Assembly: GCF_029338315.1 (NCBI RefSeq)
Contig: NZ_CP119794.1
Coordinates: 1,922,001-1,986,000, forward strand
Reading direction: 5' to 3'
DNA from: Haloarcula regularis
GTDB lineage: Archaea > Halobacteriota > Halobacteria > Halobacteriales > Haloarculaceae
DNA length: 64,000 bases
Shown one piece after another: positions 20,681 to 28,626 of this stretch. The translations under genes and the position numbers were made by a program. The notes beneath the pieces were generated by a model. That model did no database searches and was not told the origin of the DNA. It saw only the letters and a program-made list of their open reading frames with translations. Each line of letters starts with the position of its first letter. The stretch's first letter is position 1.

Positions 20681-20753
20681 GGGCCGGTACTCAGTTAGGC
20701 AGAGCGTCTGGCTTTTAACCAGATGGTCGGGGGTTCAACTCCCTCCCGGCCCG
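20681..20753 (+). tRNA. tRNA-Lys (anticodon TTT), one base short in the D arm
   Basis: The acceptor stem is GGGCCGG/CCGGCCC with discriminator G. The anticodon arm is TCTGG-CTTTTAA-CCAGA, giving TTT, and the T arm is GGGGG-TTCAACT-CCCTC, with one mismatch in its stem. The D arm reads gtactcagttaggcagagc where a tRNA should read gtagctcag; one G is missing between 20689 and 20690, inside an AGCT site. The length of 73 rather than 74 bases reflects this. No intron is seen and CCA is not encoded. A lost D-stem base in a single-copy tRNA would be harmful, so sequence error is likely. Confidence 0.93.
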
Positions 20754-20852
20754 TTGTCCTGCGAACGACAGTGAGCAGTGACAACGCCACGGAGGGCGTT
20801 GAACCCTGGAAGTCGCAGCGGCCGACCAGCGGGAGGCCGACCGTCTTCCTCC

Positions 20853-20874
20853 GGTTCAACTCCCTCCCGGCCCG
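20853..20874 (+). repeat. 22-base copy of the tRNA-Lys 3' end (att-like)
   Basis: Exact repeat of the last 22 bases of the tRNA (20732-20753) beginning ggttcaactccctcccgg, 121 bases further on. Such direct repeats arise when an integrative element recombines at a tRNA 3' end. The 99 bases between hold no gene, so this is either the scar of a lost element or a spare attachment site. Confidence 0.7.
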
Positions 20875-21010
20875 CTTCTGCGACAAAGACGAGACGTGAC
20901 CGACGGGAGCGTCTCGAACTCCTGAGCGGTGACACCGCGAACGGACGTGCGAAGCGAAGCCGCCACTGGAGACCGGACCATTTACCACCGCGTCGGTGTA
21001 CAGGGTCGGT

Positions 21011-21226
21011 ATGAACCTCCGCTCGGAGTACGTCACGGACACGCTCGAACCGCTCGGCGTCGGCGTCGGGGCCTTCCTGGTCCTGGCGGCTCTGGGGACC
21101 ATCGCGGGCGCGCCGTGGGCCACCCACGCCAGTGTGGCCTCGGCAGTGGTCCAGGTCGTCGGGGCGGTCCTGATGGCCGTCGTCGGACTCGGCCTCGCCT
21201 ACGTCAGCTGGACGGGTCGGGAGTAA
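21011..21226 (+). CDS. Small two-segment membrane protein
   Basis: A 71-residue protein with two membrane segments, about residues 15-35 (L-G-V-G-V-G-A-F-L-V-L-A-A-L-G) and 44-66 (V-V-Q-V-V-G-A-V-L-M-A-V-V-G-L). The loop between them is short and the tail is W-T-G-R-E. The ATG at 21011 follows a TATA-like catttacc about 30 bases upstream. Tiny bitopic proteins of this sort are frequent in haloarchaea; the function is unknown. Confidence 0.65.
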   Translation: MNLRSEYVTDTLEPLGVGVGAFLVLAALGTIAGAPWATHASVASAVVQVVGAVLMAVVGLGLAYVSWTGRE

Positions 21227-21281
21227 GCGCGCCGCCGGGGTCGAAAATCGGGAGTACAGCGGCAGTCGAACCGGCGAGTTC

Positions 21282-22142
21282 TCAGCCGCGGGTCGGCATG
21301 TAGGCCATCCCGAGGAGCAACACGGCGGCGATGCCGCTCAGGATAGAGACGCCCCAGAGACCGTTCTTGCGTTCGTGGAAGTAGTCCTGGCGCTCGAGTG
21401 CCGTCTGGTACTCCGGATACTCGTCGATGCTGACGACCTGGACCGTGCTGTGGTCCGGGAAGTGAGCGAAGTACTGCTGCCCGCTCAGCGTGACGTTGCC
21501 GCCCTCGCTGAGTTCGCGCGTCTGTTCCTCGGCGCCGGTCCACTCGAGGGTCGCCCCGCTCCCGGAGACGGCGGCGACGGTCGCCTGTTGGGTGCCGCTG
21601 TCGGTGGTGAGTTCGTACGTGTCGCCGGGCGAGAACGCCAGGGTCTCGGGCTCGGGGAGCCACTGCTCGAGCGGGCGGAGCGTCTCGTTCTCGCGGTAGA
21701 CGACGTACTGGGTCCCGTTCTGGGTCGCCAGCGAGTTCCGGACTGCCGGGTCCTCGCGGAGCAGCTGGGAGACGTTGAACTGCTGGCGCAGGGTGAGCGT
21801 GCTGGTCTCGTTGTCAGTCAGCGCCAGGTACGTCTCGTTCTGGTACGTGGTCGTCGTGTTGTGCTCTACCGTCTGGGTGAATCTGGCGGACTCGTTCGTC
21901 CAGGCCAGTTCGGCGACCATCGACCCGCCGCCACCGTGTCCACCACCGCCGGACGCCAGGTGGATGTTCGATGCCGTGTAGGTCGTCCCGTCGACGCTGA
22001 ACGTACTCTCGTTGGTCAGTTCGGCGGTCTCGTCGAGGTTCACCTCCGGCCGCTGACTCTCCGCGACGCCAATGTACGCGTAGGCTGCGACACTGACGAC
22101 GAGGAAGAACACGAAGTATGCCGCGGCGGCTCGTCGTTGCAT
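21282..22142 (-). CDS. Membrane-anchored extracellular protein, function unknown
   Basis: A 286-residue protein with an N-terminal membrane segment (about residues 8-28) and a C-terminal one (about 262-282) that bracket an outside domain of about 230 residues. The domain is rich in Thr and Asn with many N-x-S/T sites (N-E-S, N-T-T, N-E-T), as in glycosylated haloarchaeal surface proteins. It also has a Gly/His-rich loop G-G-G-G-H-G-G-G-G. The start is the ATG complementary to 22140-22142. It is the last gene before the accessory region. No enzymatic motif is visible. Confidence 0.7.
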   Translation of the reverse strand: MQRRAAAAYFVFFLVVSVAAYAYIGVAESQRPEVNLDETAELTNESTFSVDGTTYTASNIHLASGGGGHGGGGSMVAELAWTNESARFTQTVEHNTTTTYQNETYLALTDNETSTLTLRQQFNVSQLLREDPAVRNSLATQNGTQYVVYRENETLRPLEQWLPEPETLAFSPGDTYELTTDSGTQQATVAAVSGSGATLEWTGAEEQTRELSEGGNVTLSGQQYFAHFPDHSTVQVVSIDEYPEYQTALERQDYFHERKNGLWGVSILSGIAAVLLLGMAYMPTRG

Positions 22143-22925
22143 GTTCGAACGGTCGGTCGGCGCGCGGTTTAATGATTACTTTCGGCTGGACGGTGTAGCG
22201 GGGGCCTCGGTGGGCACATCGCACCTGACTGTGGAGCAGCGTCGTGCCTACTGGTCGAGCACCGTGGACCCGATGGCCCCGAGCAGCCGACGGCCCCGCA
22301 CAGACGAGTTCAGGTTGGAGAGGGGAGTCCCTTCACGAGGGTACGCAGAGGAAGGGAGAGCTGTACCCACAATACAGGCAAAACAGTCACAGAATGCCAA
22401 TATAGGAAACATTCCCCGTCTGCATGGTGATATAATCCGACAAAACAGTATAATAAACTCTAATGTGCACATATAATACTCCATCTAAGACATTTTTGGA
22501 ACTGTTTTGATAAAAGTGTGCCTGTTAACCGAGACAGTGAGATAGTAGTGCTCTATTTAGGTTTTGATTTTGGACATACATCGATACTCTATCGAATTCG
22601 AGGCCCGACCACGTCGGCACACAGTGGCGGTCCGGAGCAACCGAACCAGAGATCGCAAGCCCGTGACGCTCTGTTGTCGGCCACCCCCAGCGGGTGGAAT
22701 CCTCGGATCGAGACCGGAGGCTGCCATCACGATCCACGACCACGTAGGACGAGGAGTCTCGGTAGCCGGTCTGAAGGAGGAACAAGCGCCGTTTGGTCTC
22801 CGAGTGGACCAGTTCGGGTGTATTCTGACGCCGGAGCACCCGGGCCCGAGGAGCGTCGGCATGAGTACTCGGGAGGTTCCCCCTACGGGAACAACGATTT
22901 GTAAGCGCAGCGCATTGGCCTCACT
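22143..22925. other. AT-richer gap at the core/accessory junction
   Basis: About 780 bases without a supported gene. The middle (about 22380-22580) is strikingly AT-rich for this chromosome, with runs such as gtataataaactc and acatttttgg. The right part is GC-normal and probably carries the IclR promoter. The frames seen on the minus strand here (for example 22557-22862) are not acidic and start in odd places, so I leave them out. Confidence 0.5.
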
Positions 22926-23708
22926 ATGTCACGCACGACCGGCGGAGGGGACGAACGCACTGGGCGAACGATTCGCTCGGTCGAGATCGCACTCAACATC
23001 ATCGAGTTACTACAGGAACGGGGCCGAATCGGGGTCACGGAGATCGCGAACGACCTCGGACACTCGAAGAGTACGGTCCACAGTCACCTCCGGACGCTCG
23101 AGAAGCGACGGGTTCTCGTTCGAGAGGGGGACGGGTACCGGCTCAGTCTCCGCATCATCGACATGGCGACACGCGTTCGCGAACAGGTGGGCAACTACGA
23201 CGTGATCGAACGGGAGGTCGACAAGCTGGCGACCGAGACCGGCGAGATCGCGCACTTCGGGATCGAGGAGTACGGGGAGGTCTACTACCTCTGCAAGGCG
23301 AGGGGCTCGCAATCGGTCGAGACGAAGTCGCGAATCGGGACCCAGCAACCGATGTACTCGACGTCCCTGGGAAAGACGATTCTCGCACACCTCCCGCCGG
23401 AGCGACAGGAACAGATCATCGAGTCCTGTCGTTTCGAACCGCACACCCCACACACCATCACCAGCCCCGACGCGCTCTACGAGGAACTCGAGACCACGAT
23501 CGAACGCGGGTACGGCATCGACGACGAGGAGAACATCGAGGGGTTACGGTGCGTCGCTGCGCCAGTGAAAAACGGCGAGACGGTCCTGGGCGCCATCAGC
23601 ATCTCGGGGCCGACGAGCCGGTTCACCGACGAGCGGCTCCACACAGAGCTCGCAGAACACGTCAAACGCGCGGCCAACGTCATCGAACTCAACACGAAGT
23701 TCTCGTAA
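22926..23708 (+). CDS. IclR-family transcriptional regulator
   Basis: A 260-residue regulator. The winged helix-turn-helix is at about residues 15-75, with R-I-G-V-T-E-I-A-N-D-L-G-H-S-K-S-T-V as the recognition part. The IclR ligand-binding domain follows, with the typical S-L-G-K-T-I-L-A-H-L, G-Y-G-I-D-D-E-E-N and G-L-R-C-V-A-A-P-V strings. IclR proteins control sugar and sugar-acid operons in haloarchaea. Here it precedes two sugar-acid dehydratase genes and a uronate-dehydrogenase-like gene, so a sugar acid or its keto-deoxy product is the probable ligand. The ATG is at 22926. Confidence 0.92.
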   Translation: MSRTTGGGDERTGRTIRSVEIALNIIELLQERGRIGVTEIANDLGHSKSTVHSHLRTLEKRRVLVREGDGYRLSLRIIDMATRVREQVGNYDVIEREVDKLATETGEIAHFGIEEYGEVYYLCKARGSQSVETKSRIGTQQPMYSTSLGKTILAHLPPERQEQIIESCRFEPHTPHTITSPDALYEELETTIERGYGIDDEENIEGLRCVAAPVKNGETVLGAISISGPTSRFTDERLHTELAEHVKRAANVIELNTKFS

Positions 23709-23872
23709 CCCCTCAGGGCAGGAGCCTCCCACCGGCGACCCGCGTTCGGTCCGCTCACCGACTGCACCGAGCGTTCGATGGACGAGCGCTCGCCCGGGAG
23801 AGTGGCGTGACGGTCCCGCAAGGACATGTCTGTCTACGTCGGGCCACGACCGGCACGGTTTCGGAATCCCAG

Positions 23873-23882
23873 TATACTTTAA
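23873..23882 (+). promoter_or_regulatory. TATA-like box for the dehydratase at 23907
   Basis: tatactttaa is centred about 30 bases before the ATG at 23907, leaving no room for a leader or Shine-Dalgarno sequence. Confidence 0.6.
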
Positions 23883-23906
23883 GGAATCGCACGCGCTTGC
23901 ACTCGT

Positions 23907-25154
23907 ATGGACATCGCAGCGGTCGCTGGATACGCGTTGTCGTCACGAATCGACCGGACACAGGAACGGCAGTTCCACGGTGGGGTTCGCCGGCTGCACA
24001 AGCGAGACGTCGTGCTGGTCGTCGTCGAGACGAAAACCGGGGTTCGTGGCGTCGCGACGGCCGGTGCGAGCAGTTCGGCGATGCGAGAATACTTCGACGG
24101 GGACTCGCAGGGGACGTTCGCGGAGGTGATCGAGGGGCCCGTCGCGGACGCCCTGGAGGGCGAGCGTATCGACGAGATTCCCGACGCCCACGCACGCATC
24201 GACGAGGCTGGACTGCCACCACATCTACGGAAAGAGGCCGTCTCGGCTATCGACGTGGCACTCCACGACATCCGCGGGAAGGAACTCGGTGCCCCCGTCT
24301 ACGAGCTGCTCGCCGAGGAGTACGACACCGAGGCGACCACAGAGCTCCCGCTGTACGCCAGCGCGGGGATGTACATGGAACCGGCGGGCTACGTCGAACA
24401 GGCCAAACTGCTCGAGGAGCTGGGCTTTATCGGATACAAGTACCGCCCCGGCATCGGCGCCGACGCTGACCGGCGGACGGTGGAGTTGCTCACCGAGGCC
24501 ACTGGCGAGATGGAGATCATGCTCGACGTGCACACCTGGTGGAAGCTTCGCGATGGGTACGGCGATGCCGTCGTCCGTGAACTCGTCGAGCACGCGGACG
24601 AGCACGGTGCCTACTGGATCGAAGAACCGGTCGCGCCCGACGACCACGACGGCTACGTCGCCTTGGCCGAGGCCGGAGCACCGATGGCCGGCGGGGAGAG
24701 CGAGGAGTCCCCCGCGGGACTGGTGGCGCTCGGACGGACAGGGGCGGTCGACTTTTTGCAGGGCGACGTCAGACACCACGAGGGGTTCACCGGGTGTTGG
24801 ACCGCCGTCGAGTTCTGCCAGGGCCGGGACGTAACGTTCGTGCCGCACAACTTCGGAACGTGGCTCGGACTGGTAGCCAACGCGCACCTCGTCGCGGCCG
24901 CACCGGAGGTCGAACTGCTGGAGTACCCGGTGTTCGAGCGAGACCCACTCCTCACGCCGCACGTCGACGGTGACCCGGGGATGTATCCGTTCGACCTCGC
25001 GTTCGACCTCCTCGAAGGCCAGCCATCGGTCGAGGAAGGAATCCTCACGGTTTCTGACGACCCGGGACTCGGCCTGGAGGTGAACCTGGACGTCGTCGAC
25101 GAGTATCCGTTCATCGACGGGGCGTGGACGGAGTTCGACTACGAGGACGACTGA
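23907..25154 (+). CDS. Enolase-superfamily sugar-acid dehydratase/cycloisomerase
   Basis: A 415-residue enzyme of the mandelate racemase/muconate lactonizing group, which removes a proton alpha to a carboxylate. Expected residues are present: the base in G-Y-K-Y-R (K178), metal ligands D207, E239 and E264 (L-D-V-H, I-E-E-P, G-G-E-S), and the second base in P-H-N-F-G (H314). These fit glucarate/galactarate dehydratase-like or galactarolactone-cycloisomerase-like enzymes. It sits between the IclR regulator and a DapA-family gene of opposite direction, and near a uronate dehydrogenase-like gene. Substrate assignment is inference from that set. Confidence 0.88.
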   Translation: MDIAAVAGYALSSRIDRTQERQFHGGVRRLHKRDVVLVVVETKTGVRGVATAGASSSAMREYFDGDSQGTFAEVIEGPVADALEGERIDEIPDAHARIDEAGLPPHLRKEAVSAIDVALHDIRGKELGAPVYELLAEEYDTEATTELPLYASAGMYMEPAGYVEQAKLLEELGFIGYKYRPGIGADADRRTVELLTEATGEMEIMLDVHTWWKLRDGYGDAVVRELVEHADEHGAYWIEEPVAPDDHDGYVALAEAGAPMAGGESEESPAGLVALGRTGAVDFLQGDVRHHEGFTGCWTAVEFCQGRDVTFVPHNFGTWLGLVANAHLVAAAPEVELLEYPVFERDPLLTPHVDGDPGMYPFDLAFDLLEGQPSVEEGILTVSDDPGLGLEVNLDVVDEYPFIDGAWTEFDYEDD

Positions 25155-25292
25155 GCGAGAGACCGCGGACAACAGCGCACGACACGCCCACCCGTTGTAG
25201 GTCCAGTCAGAAGCCGCGGGACCGGAGCACACAGTCAGCGCGCACTTCCTGGTGGTTCTCGCAGCGTGTGCACAGATGCTGGCGAGGGACGA

Positions 25293-26231
25293 TCAGCCGA
25301 TGAGTCGGTCGATGTCGTCGTCGAGCTGGTCGTACAGCGCCTCCGCTCGCGTCTCGTCTTCCGCCGAGAGCGGACAGATCGGTTCCCGGACGTTGCCGCC
25401 GTGCAACCCGGCGAGTTCGAGTCCTTTCTTCACTGCGGAGATGCTGATGGCGCCAGCGAGTTCGTTGTTCGCGCCGGTCTCGTCGCGGAACCGCTGATAC
25501 GGAAGGCAGATGTTGCGGAGCCGTCGGGCCCGTTCCCAGTCCCCCGCCGAGAGGGCGGCGAACAGTTCGAGGCCGACTTCGGGACGGAAGTTGCTGACCC
25601 CCGCAGAGAAGCCCTCGATACCCTCACCCCAGAACGCGACGGCGTACGGTTCGGCGAGTCCGTTCACCCACACCACGTCGTCTGTGCCGGCGGCGACCGC
25701 CGAGCCGAGTTTGACGCAGTCCTCCAGCGCGTACTTGATACCGACGACCCCATCGATTCGCGTGAGGTCGCCGAGGAAGTCGACGGATGGGTCGAAGCCT
25801 TTGACGTATGGGACGAGTGGGCGCTCGCTCGCGGCGTCGAGTTTTCGATAGTAGTCGAGGAGCCCCTGTTCGTGGACGAAGGTATGCGCCGGTGGCATCA
25901 CCATCAGGGCGTCGACGCCGATCTCGTCGTACGCGCCGATCAACTCGGTTGCCTCGGGCGTACTTCCGCCAACGCCGGCGATGACACAGGCCGCATCTGG
26001 AAGCGCGTCGACGCTCGTCCGTGTTACCTCGACCCGTTCTGCCTTCGAGAGGGAGTGGTACTCGCTGATGTTCGCCGTCGCGAGGAACGTCCGGATGCCC
26101 TGGTCGTAGAGACACCGAGCGTTCTCACCGAGCTCGTCGTGCATCACCTCGAGTTCGTCGTCGAACGGTGTCAACAGGCCGGCAGCGACGCCACGGAGAC
26201 GTGTTCGTACCTGCTCGGCAGACGATTGCAT
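25293..26231 (-). CDS. DapA-family aldolase or keto-deoxy-sugar-acid dehydratase
   Basis: A 312-residue TIM-barrel lyase that uses a Schiff base. The lysine is K166 in V-V-G-I-K-Y-A-L-E-D and the partner tyrosine is Y142 in L-V-P-Y-V-K-G. The early string G-L-L-T-P-F-D is typical. Family members cleave 2-keto-3-deoxy acids or convert 5-keto-4-deoxyglucarate to alpha-ketoglutarate semialdehyde. With dehydratases on both sides and a uronate dehydrogenase-like gene near, the second reaction is attractive. It is transcribed against its neighbours, starting at the ATG complementary to 26229-26231. Confidence 0.88.
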   Translation of the reverse strand: MQSSAEQVRTRLRGVAAGLLTPFDDELEVMHDELGENARCLYDQGIRTFLATANISEYHSLSKAERVEVTRTSVDALPDAACVIAGVGGSTPEATELIGAYDEIGVDALMVMPPAHTFVHEQGLLDYYRKLDAASERPLVPYVKGFDPSVDFLGDLTRIDGVVGIKYALEDCVKLGSAVAAGTDDVVWVNGLAEPYAVAFWGEGIEGFSAGVSNFRPEVGLELFAALSAGDWERARRLRNICLPYQRFRDETGANNELAGAISISAVKKGLELAGLHGGNVREPICPLSAEDETRAEALYDQLDDDIDRLIG

Positions 26232-26396
26232 GCTATGACGGTAACGGTGAGATAGCATAAACCCATCGTCTGTGTGAACCGCCGACGGAGCGGAACATGA
26301 GCCGCCGGAAGGCCGACCGAGACAGTCCCTGAATCGACCCGGAGAGGGGCGTTCAGCCGGCACAAGCTATTTCGGCCACGCCGTGAATCGGTCTGT

Positions 26397-27533
26397 ATGG
26401 AAATCGCAAGCATCGAGCCGATTCCGTTGTCGTATTCACTTCCAGCGGGCGAGGGACTGGGTGACGCTCGTGGGTTCGGCCACGAACGGGCGACGACGCT
26501 GCTCCGACTCGAGACCGACACGGGCGTCGTCGGCTGGGGCGAAGCGTTCGCCCCGGGCCCGATCGCGAGCGCGACCATCGAGGAGCTGTTCCGCGACGAC
26601 GTGCTGGGGATGGACCCCTACGCGGTTGAGTCACTGGCCGAGCGCTCGTACGCCGACCCGTACCACTTCGGCGGGAGCGCCTTCGTCCAGAGCGCGGTCA
26701 GCGCAATCGACCTCGCGTGCTGGGACATCATCGGAAAGACGGTCGGGAAACCCGTCCACACACTGCTCGGTGGGACCGAGCGGACCACGCTCACGCCGTA
26801 CGCCTCGACCATGTACTTCACCGAGAAAGACCGGCCCATCGAGGAGCCGATGCGCGAGGCCGTCGAAGCGGGGTTCACCGCGGCGAAGATAAAGATCGGC
26901 ACCACGCTGGAGGAGGACGTCGAGCGTGTGCGAACCGCCCGCGGTATTCTGGGCGAGGACGGCCACCTGATGGTCGACGTCAACGGCAACTACCGACCCG
27001 ACCAGGCGATTCGGACCGCGAAGGCCATCGAGGAGTACGATATCACGTGGATCGAAGAGCCGGTCCCGCCGGAGAACCTGAGTGGGTACCGTGAAGTGAA
27101 ACAGCACGTGGACGTCCCAATCGCCGCTGGCGAGGCGCACTTCGGCCGCTTCGAGTTCAAACGACTCGTCGACGACCGCCTCGTCGACGTCGTCCAGCCC
27201 AACCTCGCCCGCTGTGGCGGGCTGTCGGAAGCACGCACCATCGCGAAGCTGGCGTCGGCCGAGAACGTCGGCGTCAGACCCCACATCTGGAACAGCGGCG
27301 TCGGCCTCGCGGCGGCCGTGCAGTTCGCCGCGAGCGTTCCCGACTATCCCAACACACGCAACGTCCCCGAGCCGATGCTGGTCGAGTTCGACCGCAGCGA
27401 CAACCCGCTTCGGGACGGGATTCTCGAAGCCCCCTTCGACCCGACCGGTGGCTCTCTCGACGTCCCGCAGGAGCCAGGCCTGGGTATCACGGTCGACGAA
27501 GACACCGTCGAGACGTACCGCGCCGACGACTGA
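26397..27533 (+). CDS. Second enolase-superfamily sugar-acid dehydratase
   Basis: A 378-residue mandelate racemase-type enzyme. It has K164-x-K166 in A-A-K-I-K-I-G, metal ligands D194 (V-D-V-N-G-N), E220 or E221 (I-E-E-P) and E246 (A-G-E-A), and H296 in R-P-H-I-W. The N-terminal capping domain is complete. It is clearly a different subgroup from the gene at 23907, so the pair may act on epimeric acids (for example glucarate versus galactarate) or one may be a lactone cycloisomerase. It is divergent from the DapA-family gene, with a 165-base shared control region. Confidence 0.9.
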   Translation: MEIASIEPIPLSYSLPAGEGLGDARGFGHERATTLLRLETDTGVVGWGEAFAPGPIASATIEELFRDDVLGMDPYAVESLAERSYADPYHFGGSAFVQSAVSAIDLACWDIIGKTVGKPVHTLLGGTERTTLTPYASTMYFTEKDRPIEEPMREAVEAGFTAAKIKIGTTLEEDVERVRTARGILGEDGHLMVDVNGNYRPDQAIRTAKAIEEYDITWIEEPVPPENLSGYREVKQHVDVPIAAGEAHFGRFEFKRLVDDRLVDVVQPNLARCGGLSEARTIAKLASAENVGVRPHIWNSGVGLAAAVQFAASVPDYPNTRNVPEPMLVEFDRSDNPLRDGILEAPFDPTGGSLDVPQEPGLGITVDEDTVETYRADD

Positions 27534-27645
27534 CCGACGGCCGCTGTGACAGCACACGGAGGGTGAGTCGCACCCCCGACGGCACGGCCAGGATCGCGGT
27601 AGAGGAACCGACGGCAACTCAAGACGCGCACGGGATTACCCACGG

Positions 27646-27655
27646 TATTATATAG
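27646..27655 (+). promoter_or_regulatory. TATA-like box for the gene at 27679
   Basis: tattatatag is centred 28 bases before the ATG at 27679. A perfect palindrome, ataggcctat (27670-27679), lies at the expected start of transcription and translation. Confidence 0.6.
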
Positions 27656-27678
27656 CCGAGTTTCCCACATAGGCCTAT

Positions 27679-28518
27679 ATGGACGTACTCGTGACCGGCA
27701 GCTACGGCCGGTGTGGAACCGCACTTATCGACCACCTGCACGACCGCGCGGAGTACGACTTCACGTACTTCAACCGCACCGACCGGCCGGACGACCATCC
27801 GTACGGAGGGTACGACACCGTCGTCGGCGACATCACCGACGCCGACGCCCTGGTCGATGCGAGTACGGGACAGGATGCGATAATCCACATGGCGGCGTAT
27901 CCGCACCCGACCGGCGACTGGGGCGACGTGTTCGAGCCGAACATCCTGGGGACGTACAACGCGCTCGAAGCGGCGCGCGAGAACGAGGTCGAATCGTTCG
28001 TCTTCCTCTCGTCGAACCACGTCGTGGGGATGTACGAGCAGGAATTCGCCCCCGACATCTACTATCCGGGCCACGGCCTCGTGGTCGATCACACCGACCC
28101 GGTCCGTCCCGACTCGTTCTACGGCGCGACCAAGAGCTTCGGGGAGGACGTTGGTCGGTACTACGTCGAGAACTACGACTACCCGAACCGACTCTACGCC
28201 CTGCGTGTCGGGACGGTGAACAGCGCAGCGTACGACCACCCGTACGGCAACGCCGAGCAGGGCGTCGACGAGGGACGCTGGGAGCGTGGCAGCGACGAGT
28301 ACGACAGGCAGGTCGCCCGGATGAAGGCGATGTGGCAATCTCGCCGGGACTTCGTCCACCAGCTGGAGTGCTGTCTCGCGGACGACGACGTGGCGTTTGG
28401 CATCTTCAACAGCGTGAGCGACAACTACCGACGCTGGCTCGACCTCGAACACGCGCGGGCCCGTATCGGGTACGACCCGCAGGACAACGCCGAGGAGTGG
28501 GACGCCCCACCGGCGTGA
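27679..28518 (+). CDS. NAD-dependent uronate-dehydrogenase-like SDR
   Basis: A 279-residue extended-type SDR. The NAD motif is G-S-Y-G-R-C-G at residues 7-13, the NNAG-equivalent is H-M-A-A-Y-P, and the catalytic triad is S-S-N-H with Y-G-A-T-K. Tyr and Lys are in the normal Y-x3-K arrangement. This resembles hexuronate dehydrogenases that oxidise glucuronate or galacturonate to the aldarolactone, more than nucleotide-sugar epimerases, which are longer. The promoter is leaderless. It provides the first step for the two dehydratases upstream. Confidence 0.82.
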   Translation: MDVLVTGSYGRCGTALIDHLHDRAEYDFTYFNRTDRPDDHPYGGYDTVVGDITDADALVDASTGQDAIIHMAAYPHPTGDWGDVFEPNILGTYNALEAARENEVESFVFLSSNHVVGMYEQEFAPDIYYPGHGLVVDHTDPVRPDSFYGATKSFGEDVGRYYVENYDYPNRLYALRVGTVNSAAYDHPYGNAEQGVDEGRWERGSDEYDRQVARMKAMWQSRRDFVHQLECCLADDDVAFGIFNSVSDNYRRWLDLEHARARIGYDPQDNAEEWDAPPA

Positions 28519-28626
28519 GAGCGGTCGCTCCACTGAGTCGGGACTCCGTTCGACAGTCGCGGCGCTGACGTACAGTGAACGCACGGCCAAAATGATGACG
28601 GCCGTCCGGGGTGGCCTACACGCCGG

